64,000 nucleotides of DNA from Paraburkholderia bonniea (GTDB lineage: Bacteria; Pseudomonadota; Gammaproteobacteria; Burkholderiales; Burkholderiaceae): positions 124,001-188,000 of the forward strand of contig NZ_QPEQ01000002.1 in assembly GCF_009455625.1 (NCBI RefSeq), in the 5' to 3' direction. Shown here piece by piece: positions 1 through 9,054 of the stretch. A program made the position numbers and the translations under genes. The first letter of the stretch is position 1. Every line of letters begins with the position of its first letter. The notes below the pieces were generated by a model, which had not been told where the DNA came from, ran no database searches, and was given only the letters and a program-made list of their open reading frames with translations.

Positions 1-32
1 AGCCGTGTTCCCGCACGGTTGTCGTTCTGACT

Positions 33-971
33 ATGTCCAACGTACCTTCCCATCATTGGGGCCTTGAGCCAATCGTTGCTGCGCTGCGTGCTTCGCGTGA
101 AGAGCTCCACCGCACGCGGCATCCACGGGGGATTCGTGAGCTACCGTCGCGCGAGGCTGTGGCCAATATCATCAATGGCTTGCGTGCGGCGTTGTTTCCC
201 ACCCACTTTGGCGCGCCTGGCCTGACCGATGAAACCGTCGATTACTACGTCGGCCATACGCTGGAAAGCACGCTGCGTCTGCTGGCTGAACAGATTCGGC
301 GGGCCTTGCGCTTTTTACCCGAGCATGCCGATACGCCCGAAACCGAATTGCGCGAGCACGCCTATGCGATCGCCAGCGAATTTGGCCGGCAGTTGCCTGA
401 TATCCGGGCGTTGCTGGTCAGCGATATTCAGGCGGCGTTTGCTGGCGATCCGGCCGCGCAGCATATAACGGAGATTTTGCTGTGCTATCCCGGCATCTGT
501 GCAATGACGCATCACCGCATGGCGCATGCGTTGTACCGGCTCGGCGTGCCGTTGCTGGCGCGCGTTATCAATGAGATCGCGCATTCCGGAACCGGGATCG
601 ACATTCACCCAGGGGCGCAGATCGGACCGAGCTTTTTTATCGATCACGGCACCGGCGTGGTGATTGGCGAAACCGCCATCATCGGCGAGCGGGTGCGGGT
701 GTATCAGGCCGTGACGCTAGGCGCAAAGAGTTTTGCCGCTGATATCGACGGCTCGCTGGTAAAAGGCAATGCGCGCCATCCACTGGTCGAAGACGATGTG
801 GTGATCTATGCCGGGGCGACCATCCTGGGGCGCGTGACTATCGGGCGGGGCTCGGTGATTGGCGGCAATGTCTGGCTGACGCATAGCGTGCCACCGGGCA
901 GCAGTGTTTCCCAAGGCAAGGTTCGAGAGGGTGAACGTGCCGATGCGGTTTCTTCCAGAGTGCAGCCATAG
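33..971 (+). CDS. Serine O-acetyltransferase (EpsC/CysE-type)
   Basis: 312 residues. It should acetylate serine with acetyl-CoA, the first step of cysteine synthesis, in the cytoplasm. The N-terminal half is helical (about residues 1-170). The C-terminal third is a left-handed hexapeptide-repeat acyltransferase domain (IDIHPGAQIG, FFIDHGTGVVIGE, QAVTLGAKSF, GATILGRVTIG), with the His of DHGTG as the expected catalytic base. Length and layout fit the longer EpsC-like group rather than the ~270-residue CysE. No clear ribosome binding site precedes the ATG and only 32 bases of upstream sequence are available, so the start is uncertain. It converges on folE across a strong hairpin. Confidence 0.88.
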   Translation: MSNVPSHHWGLEPIVAALRASREELHRTRHPRGIRELPSREAVANIINGLRAALFPTHFGAPGLTDETVDYYVGHTLESTLRLLAEQIRRALRFLPEHADTPETELREHAYAIASEFGRQLPDIRALLVSDIQAAFAGDPAAQHITEILLCYPGICAMTHHRMAHALYRLGVPLLARVINEIAHSGTGIDIHPGAQIGPSFFIDHGTGVVIGETAIIGERVRVYQAVTLGAKSFAADIDGSLVKGNARHPLVEDDVVIYAGATILGRVTIGRGSVIGGNVWLTHSVPPGSSVSQGKVREGERADAVSSRVQP

Positions 972-1040
972 CGATTGAGGTAGCGGGTTTGCAGCGGTTT
1001 GCTGCAAACGACCGGCCCGCCTTGTGAGGCCAGCAAAGCA

Positions 1041-1077
1041 CAACGCGCCCCGCACGGATTCCGTGCGGGGCGCGTTG
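1041..1077. terminator. GC-rich hairpin between convergent cysE-like gene and folE
   Basis: A perfect 17-bp inverted repeat (left arm CAACGCGCCCCGCACGG) with a 3-base loop lies between two genes that end towards each other. No T-tract follows on either strand, so termination is inferred from position and stem strength. Confidence 0.5.
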
Positions 1078-1106
1078 GCAAGGGCACCCAGGATGGTCGC
1101 GGGAGC

Positions 1107-1742
1107 TCAGGTATTCGATACGCTCATGGCGATCGGGTTGCCGATAATCGCCAGAAATTCGCGCCGGGTGGAGGCGTCCGTGCGGAAGGTGCCGAGCATG
1201 CGCGAAGTCACCATGCCCACTCCGGCTTTATGCACGCCGCGCGTCGACATGCACTGGTGCGACGCTTCGAGCATGACGCCTACGCCTTTGGGCTGAAGCA
1301 CTTCGTTGAGCGCGTCGGCAATCTGCACGGTCATTTTTTCCTGAATCTGCAGACGCTTGGCAAAGGCATCTACCAGCCGTGCCAGTTTTGAAATGCCCAC
1401 TACCCGTCGTTCGGGCAGATACGCCACATGAGCGCGGCCGATGATCGGCACCATGTGATGCTCGCAATAGCTTTCGAAGCGGATATCTTTCAGCACGATC
1501 ATTTCGTCGTAGCCTTCGACTTCTGAAAACGTGCGCGACAAAATTTCGCGCGGCTCTACTGAATAACCCGCGAAAAATTCTTCATAAGAACGAACAACCC
1601 GGGCTGGCGTATCCAGCAGCCCTTCGCGCTGCGGGTTGTCACCGGCCCAGCGCAGTAATACGCGAACGGCGGCTTCGGCTTCTTCACGGGTGGGGCGCTC
1701 GGGTGTGTCAATGGGCTTCGCAGGCTGCGCATCGCGGCTCAT
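1107..1742 (-). CDS. folE: GTP cyclohydrolase I
   Basis: 211 residues from the chosen start. It converts GTP to 7,8-dihydroneopterin triphosphate for folate/pterin synthesis. Visible family motifs include [13 protein letters not shown] (zinc Cys and catalytic His), [18 protein letters not shown] and the second zinc ligand region [10 protein letters not shown] longer reading frame extends to 1844, but the ATG at 1742 follows AGGAG by about 8 bases and begins MSRDAQ, as expected for the family, so that start is preferred. Pterins serve aromatic amino acid hydroxylases, but no such gene is adjacent. The gene is divergent from pobA. Confidence 0.95.
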   Translation of the reverse strand: MSRDAQPAKPIDTPERPTREEAEAAVRVLLRWAGDNPQREGLLDTPARVVRSYEEFFAGYSVEPREILSRTFSEVEGYDEMIVLKDIRFESYCEHHMVPIIGRAHVAYLPERRVVGISKLARLVDAFAKRLQIQEKMTVQIADALNEVLQPKGVGVMLEASHQCMSTRGVHKAGVGMVTSRMLGTFRTDASTRREFLAIIGNPIAMSVSNT

Positions 1743-1969
1743 TTGGGTTCTCCTGTAGAAAATCTGAGGCAAAAGATCGCGCATTGTTCCATGTTTTGGC
1801 CACGGCTGTTGGGACGTGATTCGCTTCACGGTGAGGCGGGTCATGGAATTGTCTGCTCAGGCGGGGGAAATTTCGTTCTATACCCCGTATTGCATTGGCC
1901 CTCTTGCAGTACCAGAAAGAAGCAAGAACAATCGCATGTTGTCCGAACTAATAAAAGAGAGGAGAAGAC

Positions 1970-3208
1970 ATGCGTACTCAGGTGGCGGTCATCGGTGCGG
2001 GTCCGGCAGGATTGCTGCTGGCTCATTTGCTGCGATTGCAGGGTGTCGAGTCGGTGCTGATTGAAGCCCGCTCGCGCGAGCATTGCGAAAACCGGGTGCG
2101 AGCGGGGGTGCTGGAACAAGGCACGGTCGATACCCTGAACGAGGCTGGGCTGGGTTGCCGGATGCGTAGCGAAGGGCTGGTGCATCGCGGCATCGAGTTG
2201 CTGTTCGAGCATCAGCGGCATCGTGTCGATATCGCCGGGCTGACTGGGGGGCGCGCGATTACGGTGTATGGCCAGCATGAAGTGGTGCGCGATCTGCTGG
2301 CGGCGGCTTCGCGCGAGCAGCAAAAAATGTACTTCGAGGTCAGCGAGGTGGCACTGGACGGACTCAAGACTGGGCAGCCATCCGTGCAATTTACTCATCA
2401 AGGTGTGCGGCAGCAGATTGACTGCGATTACATCGCCGGTTGCGACGGGTTTCATGGCGTGAGCCGCGCGGCGATTCCATCAGAGGTGCTGCGCACATAT
2501 GAACGGACGTATCCGTTTGCCTGGCTCGGCATTCTGGCGGACGCTCCGATCGTTGCCGATGAGCTGATCTATGCCCATCACGAGCGCGGGTTTGCGCTCT
2601 ACAGCATGCGTTCACCCCGTGTGACGCGGCTTTATCTGCAATGCGGCATCCATGAAGATCTGGCGCTCTGGCCGGATGCCCGTATCTGGTCTGAATTACG
2701 TACCCGTTTTGCCAGCGCGGATGGCTGGACTCCAGCTCAGGGGCCGATCATGCAAAAAAGCGTGACGCCGATGCGTAGTTTTGTCACCGAGCCAATGCAG
2801 TACGGTCAACTTTTTCTGGCAGGTGATGCCGCGCATATCGTGCCGCCCACGGGCGCTAAAGGCATGAATCTCGCGGTGGCGGATGTCCGGGTGCTGTCGG
2901 GCGCGCTCGGGGCGCGTTACCGCGACAATCGCACGGACTTGCTGGAGGCTTATTCAGCGACTTGCCTGGAGCGGGTCTGGCGTGCGGAGCATTTCTCCTT
3001 GCGCATGACGAATCTGCTGCATGCCACCCCTGACGAAACACCCTTCACCCAGCGTCTGCGCCTCGCAGAACTCCGGCAAATCACACGCTCGCAAGCCGCC
3101 GCACGTGTGCTGGCAGAAGACTACGCCGGGTTGCCTTTTGGCATGCAAAATGCCTTGCCAGACGGCCGTGGGCACTGCCTTGACAGCGTCTCTGCGCGAC
3201 TAAGATAA
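1970..3208 (+). CDS. pobA: 4-hydroxybenzoate 3-monooxygenase
   Basis: 412 residues, the full length of the family. This FAD- and NADPH-dependent enzyme hydroxylates 4-hydroxybenzoate to protocatechuate. The N-terminal Rossmann motif is VIGAGPAGLLLAHLL (residues 7-21). The substrate-domain stretch ENRVRAGVLEQGTVD and the second FAD motif LFLAGDAAHIVPPTGAKGMN are typical of PobA. A good site (AGAGGAGAAG) precedes the ATG. It opens the pob/pca block, and its product feeds the downstream beta-ketoadipate enzymes. No pobR regulator lies nearby, so control must come from elsewhere. Protocatechuate 3,4-dioxygenase (pcaGH) is also absent from this window. Confidence 0.95.
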   Translation: MRTQVAVIGAGPAGLLLAHLLRLQGVESVLIEARSREHCENRVRAGVLEQGTVDTLNEAGLGCRMRSEGLVHRGIELLFEHQRHRVDIAGLTGGRAITVYGQHEVVRDLLAAASREQQKMYFEVSEVALDGLKTGQPSVQFTHQGVRQQIDCDYIAGCDGFHGVSRAAIPSEVLRTYERTYPFAWLGILADAPIVADELIYAHHERGFALYSMRSPRVTRLYLQCGIHEDLALWPDARIWSELRTRFASADGWTPAQGPIMQKSVTPMRSFVTEPMQYGQLFLAGDAAHIVPPTGAKGMNLAVADVRVLSGALGARYRDNRTDLLEAYSATCLERVWRAEHFSLRMTNLLHATPDETPFTQRLRLAELRQITRSQAAARVLAEDYAGLPFGMQNALPDGRGHCLDSVSARLR

Positions 3209-3214
3209 TGCGCA

Positions 3215-3233
3215 GCACGTTCGTTAAACGTGC
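3215..3233 (+). terminator. Hairpin after pobA
   Basis: Inverted repeat GCACGTT-N5-AACGTGC lies 7 bases after the pobA stop, without a T-tract. It may weakly terminate or attenuate between pobA and pcaI. Confidence 0.3.
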
Positions 3234-3251
3234 TTCAGATTCATTCATTAG

Positions 3252-3280
3252 TCGAACAGAATTAACCTCGTATTCGAACA
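3252..3280. promoter_or_regulatory. Direct repeat upstream of pcaI, possible IclR-type operator
   Basis: TCGAACA occurs at 3252-3258 and again at 3274-3280, exactly 22 bp (two helical turns) apart, 32 bases before the pcaI ATG. PcaU/PobR/PcaR regulators of the IclR family bind spaced short repeats upstream of pob/pca genes, so this is a plausible operator. A related CCGAACT lies about 35 bases upstream of pobA. Confidence 0.4.
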
Positions 3281-3311
3281 ATCTGTTGCAGCGTTCTAGA
3301 AGGGATTCGGC

Positions 3312-4076
3312 ATGGTTAACAAAATATTCGCTTCACTTCAGGCGGCAATCGCTGACATTCATGACGGCGCGACGATCATGATTGGTGGTTTTGGCACGGC
3401 GGGCATGCCTTCTGAGTTGATCGACGCGCTGATCGATCAGGGCGCACGTGATCTCACCATCGTGAACAACAACGCCGGTAACGGCGAAATTGGCCTGGCC
3501 GCGTTGCTCAAAGCCAGGCGTGTGCGCAAGATCATCTGTTCATTTCCGCGTCAAACGGATTCCTATGTTTTTGACGCGCTTTATCGTTCTGGCGAGATCG
3601 AACTGGAGCTCGTGCCGCAAGGCAATCTGGCTGAGCGGATTCGTGCCGCTGGCGCGGGCCTCGGCGGGTTTTTTACGCCTACGGGCTATGGCACGCAGCT
3701 CGCTGAGGGCAAGGAAACGCGTTTGATCGACGGCCGTCACTACGTGTTTGAGTCGCCGCTGGCTGCCGACTTCGCGCTGATCAAGGCGTATCAGGGCGAT
3801 CGCTGGGGCAACCTCGTGTATCGCAAAACCGCCCGTAATTTCGGGCCGATCATGGCGAGCGCGGCGAAGACCACGATCGTTCAGGTGTCGCAGGTGGTGC
3901 TGCTTGGCGCGCTGGACCCTGAAGCGATCGTGACTCCGGGCATCTTCGTGCAGCGTGTGGTTGAGGTGCCGCAGGTGGGTCAAGCGGCCCAGGCGGTTCA
4001 GGCCGCTCAGGCGGTGGAGCGCGCAGCGGCACTTCGTCAGACTACTTCTGTTCGACCAGGGAATTTCAAACCATGA
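3312..4076 (+). CDS. pcaI: 3-oxoadipate CoA-transferase subunit A
   Basis: 254 residues. Together with PcaJ it moves CoA from succinyl-CoA to 3-oxoadipate, the penultimate step of the beta-ketoadipate pathway. The family I CoA-transferase alpha signature is seen as ATIMIGGFGTAGMPSELID (residues 20-38) and IVNNNAGNGEIGLAAL. The C-terminal tail is rich in Ala, Gln and Val (VGQAAQAVQAAQAVERAA) and extends beyond the conserved core; it looks like a low-complexity addition. The stop overlaps the pcaJ start by four bases (ATGA), indicating translational coupling. Confidence 0.94.
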   Translation: MVNKIFASLQAAIADIHDGATIMIGGFGTAGMPSELIDALIDQGARDLTIVNNNAGNGEIGLAALLKARRVRKIICSFPRQTDSYVFDALYRSGEIELELVPQGNLAERIRAAGAGLGGFFTPTGYGTQLAEGKETRLIDGRHYVFESPLAADFALIKAYQGDRWGNLVYRKTARNFGPIMASAAKTTIVQVSQVVLLGALDPEAIVTPGIFVQRVVEVPQVGQAAQAVQAAQAVERAAALRQTTSVRPGNFKP

Positions 4077-4741
4077 AACGACTGACCCGCGATCAAATGG
4101 CCCAGCGCGTGGCCCAGGACATTCCTGAAGGCGCTTATGTGAACCTTGGCATTGGCGTGCCTACCCTGGTCGCCAATCATCTCGACCCCAGCCGCGAAAT
4201 TTTTCTTCATAGCGAGAATGGCCTGCTGGGTATGGGCCCGGCACCGGCCCCCAACGAAGAAGATGACGAGCTGATTAACGCGGGCAAGCAGCACGTCACG
4301 TTGCTGACTGGCGGCGCGTATTTCCACCATGCGGATTCGTTTGCGATGATGCGCGGCGGTCACCTTGATTTTTGCGTGCTGGGTGCATTTCAGGTTTCAG
4401 TTACTGGCGATCTTGCAAACTGGCACACCGGCGCGCCGGATGCGATTCCGGCAGTAGGGGGCGCGATGGATCTGGCGCTTGGCGCGAAGCAGGTGTACGT
4501 GATGATGGAGCACTTGACGCGGCAAGGCGAAAGCAAGATCACGGCGAGCTGTACCTGTCCTGTGACCGGAGTGGGCTGCGTGGACCGGATCTATACCGAT
4601 CTGGCGCGGCTGGATTTCACTCCCGATGGCCTGGTGGTGCGCGAGATATTTTCGGATATTGATTTTGCTGAGCTGTCCCGGCTGACCGGTGTGCCGCTGA
4701 TTGATGCAACCGGTGCGTCCCCAGTGGAGCAGGTGAATTAA
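4073..4741 (+). CDS. pcaJ: 3-oxoadipate CoA-transferase subunit B
   Basis: 222 residues; beta subunit of the PcaIJ CoA-transferase. The active-site Glu that forms the CoA thioester lies in HSENGLLGMGPAP. Further family motifs are NLGIGVPTLVANHL near the N-terminus and the glycine-rich GGAYFHHADSFAMMRGGH. The reading frame overlaps the end of pcaI by 4 bases. It is followed by a 184-base gap before pcaB, in which only GC-rich sequence without a clear promoter was seen. Confidence 0.94.
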   Translation: MKRLTRDQMAQRVAQDIPEGAYVNLGIGVPTLVANHLDPSREIFLHSENGLLGMGPAPAPNEEDDELINAGKQHVTLLTGGAYFHHADSFAMMRGGHLDFCVLGAFQVSVTGDLANWHTGAPDAIPAVGGAMDLALGAKQVYVMMEHLTRQGESKITASCTCPVTGVGCVDRIYTDLARLDFTPDGLVVREIFSDIDFAELSRLTGVPLIDATGASPVEQVN

Positions 4742-4925
4742 ATGCATGGCTGATGCCGGATCGTGGTTACGGCCACCCCGGGGCCTCAGCCATGTCCATG
4801 CCCATGCCACGCTGATTTTCTTGCCTCTGTGTTGCTTACCCCTGTGTTGCCGTTTTTCTCACGTTTCCCTCACGTTCCTCTCCCGCGCTTTTTTCCTGCG
4901 CTGCTGTTCTGTAGAAGCCATTTCC

Positions 4926-6323
4926 ATGCTCGATTCCAGCGTCCGTCTGACTAGCCTGATTTGCGGCACCGAACCGATGAACGAGGTCTGGTCGCCGCGC
5001 GTGACGCTGCAACGGATGCTCGATGTAGAGGCCGCGCTGGCCCGCGCCTGTGCGGCGCACGGCGTGATTCCGGCATACGCCGCGAGTGTGATTGAGGCCG
5101 CTTGCGCTGTCCGCCTGATTGATGCGGGAATGCTGGCGCGCGATGCCGCGTCAGGCGGCAACCTTGCTATTCCATTAGTGCAGCAGCTCACCGCGCAGGT
5201 GAGGCAGCTTGACGTTGAAGCGGCGAAGTACGTCCACTGGGGGGCGACCAGTCAGGACATTCTCGATACCGGCATGGTGCTGCAACTGCGCGATACGTTC
5301 GCGTTGCTGGATGCTGGTTTGCAGACGCTTTGCGCCGCGCTCGCGGGCCAGGCGCACAAGCATCGCGCGACGCCAATGGTCGGCCGCACATGGTTGCAGC
5401 AGGCGTTGCCACTCACGCTTGGGCTGAAGTTTGCACAATGGCTGGATGCGTTGCTGCGTCATCACGAGCGGCTCGATGGTCTGCGGGCGCGGCTGCTAGT
5501 GCTGCAGTTTGGCGGCGCGGCAGGCACGCTGGCCAGCTTGCGCGAGGCCGCACCGGCTGTGGCGCAGACGCTTGCCACTGAGCTCGGTTTGGCACTGCCG
5601 GCCGTGTCGTGGCATACCCAGCGCGACCGTGTGGCGGAGGTTGCGGCATTCTTCGGCATCCTGACGGGTACGCTGGGCAAGATGGCCCGCGATATCTCGC
5701 TGCAGATGCAAACCGAAATCGGTGAGCTGGCCGAACCCGCCGCACCAGGAAAGGGCGGCTCGTCCACCATGCCGCACAAGCGCAACCCGGTGGGATGCGC
5801 TGCGGTGCTGAGCGCGGCAACGCGCGCGCCAGGGCTGGTGGCGACCATGTTGAGCGCGATGGTGCAGGAGCATGAGCGTGCGCTGGGGGGCTGGCAGGCA
5901 GAGTGGGATGTGTTGCCCGATCTTGCCCGCTTGACAGGCGGCGCGCTGGCCCAGACCGCGCAGATCATTAGCGGAATCGAAGTAGATACGTCCCGCCTCG
6001 CGGCGAATCTCGACGTTACGCATGGCCTGATTCTTGGCGAAGCGGTGATGCTCGCGCTGGCGGACCAGACTGGCCGGCTTGAGGCGCACCATCTCGTGGA
6101 GCAGGCCACCCGGGCCGCATTGCAAAGCGGCCGCACGTTGTTCGAGGTGCTGGCCGATGACGCTACGGTCACGCAGCATCTGCCGCTTGCCGAGCTTGAG
6201 CGGCTGCTTGAGCCCACTCATTACACCGGCCAGGCGAGCGCCAGCGTTGACGCTGTGCTGGCTCTTTACACCACGCGTGCTAGCCGCGCATCGCAGCATT
6301 CATCGCATTTACCGCAGGAGTAA
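4926..6323 (+). CDS. pcaB: 3-carboxy-cis,cis-muconate cycloisomerase
   Basis: 465 residues from the ATG at 4926, matching the family's usual length. An in-frame extension to 4746 encodes Cys/Phe-rich sequence unlike the family and was rejected. The enzyme lactonises 3-carboxymuconate to 4-carboxymuconolactone. It belongs to the aspartase/fumarase superfamily, seen from the signature GGSSTMPHKRNPVG (about residues 277-290) and the HWGATSQDILDTG motif with its catalytic His/Ser region. It is followed after 6 bases by the fused pcaDC gene, so the two are surely co-transcribed. Confidence 0.94.
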   Translation: MLDSSVRLTSLICGTEPMNEVWSPRVTLQRMLDVEAALARACAAHGVIPAYAASVIEAACAVRLIDAGMLARDAASGGNLAIPLVQQLTAQVRQLDVEAAKYVHWGATSQDILDTGMVLQLRDTFALLDAGLQTLCAALAGQAHKHRATPMVGRTWLQQALPLTLGLKFAQWLDALLRHHERLDGLRARLLVLQFGGAAGTLASLREAAPAVAQTLATELGLALPAVSWHTQRDRVAEVAAFFGILTGTLGKMARDISLQMQTEIGELAEPAAPGKGGSSTMPHKRNPVGCAAVLSAATRAPGLVATMLSAMVQEHERALGGWQAEWDVLPDLARLTGGALAQTAQIISGIEVDTSRLAANLDVTHGLILGEAVMLALADQTGRLEAHHLVEQATRAALQSGRTLFEVLADDATVTQHLPLAELERLLEPTHYTGQASASVDAVLALYTTRASRASQHSSHLPQE

Positions 6324-6329
6324 AACCGC

Positions 6330-7514
6330 ATGCCTTATCTCACCGTTAACGGCATTCAGCTTCATTACCGGATTGATGGTGACAGCACCGATGCCCCGTG
6401 GCTGGTGCTATCGAACTCGCTGGGTTGCGACCTGTCGATGTGGGCCCCCCAAGTTAGCGCGCTGGCGCAGCAGTTTCGTGTGCTGCGTTACGACACGCGT
6501 GGCCATGGCCAGTCATCGGCTCCACCGGGGCCCTACACCATCGAGCAGTTAAGCAGCGATGTGCTGGGTTTAATGGATCGGCTGGGGATCGAACGAGCGC
6601 ATTTTTGCGGGCTGTCGATGGGAGGCCTGACCGGCATCGCGCTGGCCGCGCGTCACGCTGAGCGGTTTGAGCGCGTCGTGCTGTGCAATACGGCGGCACG
6701 CATTGGTTCGCCTGAGGTGTGGCTGCCGCGTGCCGCGAAGGCCCGTAGCGAAGGCATGGCCGCGCTGGCCGATGCGGTGCTGTCACGCTGGTTCACGGCT
6801 CGCTTCGTAGCGCATGAACCGCTCGTGCTGGCTGCGTTGCAGGACGGGTTCGTGCATACCAGCGCTGAAGGTTACGCGGCGAACTGCGCCGCACTCAATG
6901 CGGCGGATCTGCGCGCTGACACGGCGCGCATCACGGCACCTGTGCTGGTGCTGGCGGGTACGCATGATCTGGCGACGACACCCGCGCAAGGCCGGGATCT
7001 GGCGTTGCGGATTGCCGACGCGCGTTATGTCGAACTCGACGCAGCGCATTTATCGAATCTTGAACAGGCACCACTGTTTACCCGGACGGTGCTGAATTTT
7101 CTCAAGGAGCAGACAGCCATGACTAACGACGAACGTTATGAAGCCGGGCTAGAAGTACGCCGCGCGGTGCTGGGCGAGGCTCACGTTGAACGCTCGCTGG
7201 CCGCGCGCACGGAGCTGAATCACGAGTTTCAGGATCTGATTACCCGTTACGCGTGGGGCGAAATCTGGACCCGGGACGGCTTGCCGCGTCATACGCGCAG
7301 CCTGCTGACGATTGCGATGATGGTTGCGCTGAACCGCACTGAAGAACTGGCGTTGCATCTGCGCGCGGCGAAAAACAACGGCGTGACTCGCGCTGAAATC
7401 AAGGAGGTTTTGCTGCAAACCGCGATTTACTGCGGTGTGCCTGCTGCTAATTCGGCGTTTCATCTGGCCGACAAGCTATTCGCAGAGGGGGCTCACACCG
7501 GCACTGGTTTGTAA
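6330..7514 (+). CDS. pcaL: Fused 3-oxoadipate enol-lactonase / 4-carboxymuconolactone decarboxylase (PcaD-PcaC, PcaL type)
   Basis: 394 residues joining two successive enzymes. Residues 1-262 are an alpha/beta hydrolase (enol-lactonase): nucleophile elbow CGLSMGGLTG, acid in GTHDLATT, and catalytic His in DAAHLSNLEQ. Residues 264-394 are a carboxymuconolactone decarboxylase (AhpD-like fold) with NHEFQDLITRYAWGEIW and LRAAKNNGVTRAEIKEVL. In pathway order PcaC acts before PcaD. The join is notable: residue 264 is Met, and its codon is preceded by AAGGAG nine bases upstream, so the ancestral pcaC start and ribosome site appear to survive inside the fused frame. Confidence 0.93.
   Translation: MPYLTVNGIQLHYRIDGDSTDAPWLVLSNSLGCDLSMWAPQVSALAQQFRVLRYDTRGHGQSSAPPGPYTIEQLSSDVLGLMDRLGIERAHFCGLSMGGLTGIALAARHAERFERVVLCNTAARIGSPEVWLPRAAKARSEGMAALADAVLSRWFTARFVAHEPLVLAALQDGFVHTSAEGYAANCAALNAADLRADTARITAPVLVLAGTHDLATTPAQGRDLALRIADARYVELDAAHLSNLEQAPLFTRTVLNFLKEQTAMTNDERYEAGLEVRRAVLGEAHVERSLAARTELNHEFQDLITRYAWGEIWTRDGLPRHTRSLLTIAMMVALNRTEELALHLRAAKNNGVTRAEIKEVLLQTAIYCGVPAANSAFHLADKLFAEGAHTGTGL
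7104..7121 (+). promoter_or_regulatory. Internal ribosome-binding site and ATG at the pcaD/pcaC junction
   Basis: AAGGAG (7104-7109) stands nine bases before an in-frame ATG (7119-7121) that begins the PcaC domain, MTNDERYEAG. It may let free PcaC be translated from within the fused gene, or be a relic of separate genes. Confidence 0.6.
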
Positions 7515-7595
7515 TGGTTTTGATGCGGGTGTGAAATGAAGGGCCTGCATCCAGCAGGCTGGTGAAAACAGAAAAAAAATCTGGAGGAGATCCGC

Positions 7596-8927
7596 ATGGC
7601 AGATAGGCCCCACACGCTTGACGTGCAGCAGTTCATCGACGAACGGCGGTTCTCGCCGTATCAGTGGTTCATTCTGGTGTTGTGTTTTTTGGTTGTCGCG
7701 GCGGATGGTTTCGATACCGCGGCGATTGGTTTTGTTGCGCCCGCATTGGCGGTGGAATGGCAGGTGTCGAAAACCGCGCTGGCACCGGTAATGAGCGCCG
7801 CGTTAGCTGGCCTCGCACTGGGCGCGCTCATGGCCGGGCCGATGGCAGACCGGATGGGGCGCAAGAAAGTACTGGTTGGCTCGGTGCTGATCTTTGCCCT
7901 GTTCAGCATCGTCTGTGCCTTTGCATCGTCGGTAACGGAGTTGACCGTGATGCGCTTTCTGACCGGCATCGGGCTGGGTGCGGCGATGCCCAATGCCACT
8001 ACGCTGATGGCCGAATACGCGCCAGCGCGTCGCCGCTCGCTGGTGGTGAATACGATGTTTTGCGGCTTTACCCTCGGTGCGTCGGCGGGGGGGCTGGTTG
8101 CCGCGCTGCTGCTGCCGCATTACGGCTGGCGCAGTGTGTTTATTACTGGCGGGGTGTTTCCGCTGTTGCTGGTGGTCGTGCTGCTGGCGCTGCCGGAGTC
8201 GATCCGCTTCATGGTGTTGCGTGACTGGCCGCGGGCGAAAATCGCAGCCGTGCTGCAACGCATTGCGCCAGGCATGGCGTTTGGGCAGATGCGTTTTGTG
8301 CTGCCGGAAGAGGTGTCGTTACAGCAGCAAACCGGGCTTTCAGTGGTGCTGTCGCCGCGTTTCAGAAGCGGCACTGCAATGCTCTGGCTAACTTATTTTT
8401 GCGGGCTGCTGGTGTTTTACCTGCTGACCAGCTGGCTGCCTACATTGATGCACGACGTGGGTTATGCCGCGCGCGAAGCGGCGCTGGTGAGCGCGTTGTT
8501 TCCGCTGGGCGGTGGCATTGGCGCGATTGCGATGGGCTGGCTGATGGACCGTTTTGAGCCGCACCGGGTCATCGCACTGGCATTCACGCTGACAGCGCTA
8601 TTCGTCTGGATGGTGGGGCAGCAAGCCAGCCATCTGATGTGGCTGGCACTGCTGACTTTCGTGGCGGGGGTGTGCATGAACGGGGCGCAGTCGTCATTGC
8701 CTGCGCTGGCGGCGGCATTTTATCCAACGAGCGGGCGGGCCACTGGGGTGGCGTGGATGCTAGGTGTAGGACGTCTTGGCGGAATTCTGGGCGCTTTCGC
8801 TGGCGGGTTGCTGCTGCAGGCGAACTTTGCCTTCAGCACGATTTTTGCCTGGCTGGCGCTGCCTTCGCTGGCCGCCGCCGCCGCGTTGCTGGTCAAAGGC
8901 ATTGTGATGCGGGCTCGAGCTGGATAA
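7596..8927 (+). CDS. pcaK: MFS aromatic acid transporter, PcaK-like
   Basis: 443 residues with about 12 membrane segments. It is a proton-coupled symporter of the aromatic acid:H+ family, expected to import 4-hydroxybenzoate or protocatechuate across the inner membrane. Diagnostic motifs are DGFDTAAIGFVAPAL in TM1, the loop 2-3 motif GPMADRMGRKKVL, and FLTGIGLGAAMPNATTLMAEY in TM4. A clear GGAGGAG precedes the ATG. It closes the pob/pca block. The 81-base gap before it carries a small hairpin (7543-7559, GCCTGC stems) that may set the expression ratio to the enzymes. Confidence 0.9.
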   Translation: MADRPHTLDVQQFIDERRFSPYQWFILVLCFLVVAADGFDTAAIGFVAPALAVEWQVSKTALAPVMSAALAGLALGALMAGPMADRMGRKKVLVGSVLIFALFSIVCAFASSVTELTVMRFLTGIGLGAAMPNATTLMAEYAPARRRSLVVNTMFCGFTLGASAGGLVAALLLPHYGWRSVFITGGVFPLLLVVVLLALPESIRFMVLRDWPRAKIAAVLQRIAPGMAFGQMRFVLPEEVSLQQQTGLSVVLSPRFRSGTAMLWLTYFCGLLVFYLLTSWLPTLMHDVGYAAREAALVSALFPLGGGIGAIAMGWLMDRFEPHRVIALAFTLTALFVWMVGQQASHLMWLALLTFVAGVCMNGAQSSLPALAAAFYPTSGRATGVAWMLGVGRLGGILGAFAGGLLLQANFAFSTIFAWLALPSLAAAAALLVKGIVMRARAG

Positions 8928-8976
8928 ATGCTCTGGGCCTATCCACCTATTCACCTATCCGTTGCAAATAGCAATA

Positions 8977-9010
8977 TCCCAAATGGGAGGGGCTTGTTAT
9001 TTATTTGGGA
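8977..9010. promoter_or_regulatory. Palindrome plus half-site upstream of the toxin-antitoxin pair
   Basis: TCCCAAATGGGA (8977-8988; 5-bp arms around AA) is followed by a third copy of the half-site, TTTGGGA, at 9004-9010, just ahead of the antitoxin gene. Antitoxins of this family commonly autorepress by binding such repeats; the link is inferred from position. Confidence 0.45.
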
Positions 9011-9054
9011 AGACCATAGAATAAAACCAGCACATGACCCCTCCGGGAAACTTT

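Noticed and set aside
5462-6299. Long minus-strand frames opposite pcaB
   Set aside because: They have Arg/Ser/Ala-rich composition without motifs, while the plus strand encodes full-length PcaB with its fumarase-superfamily signature.
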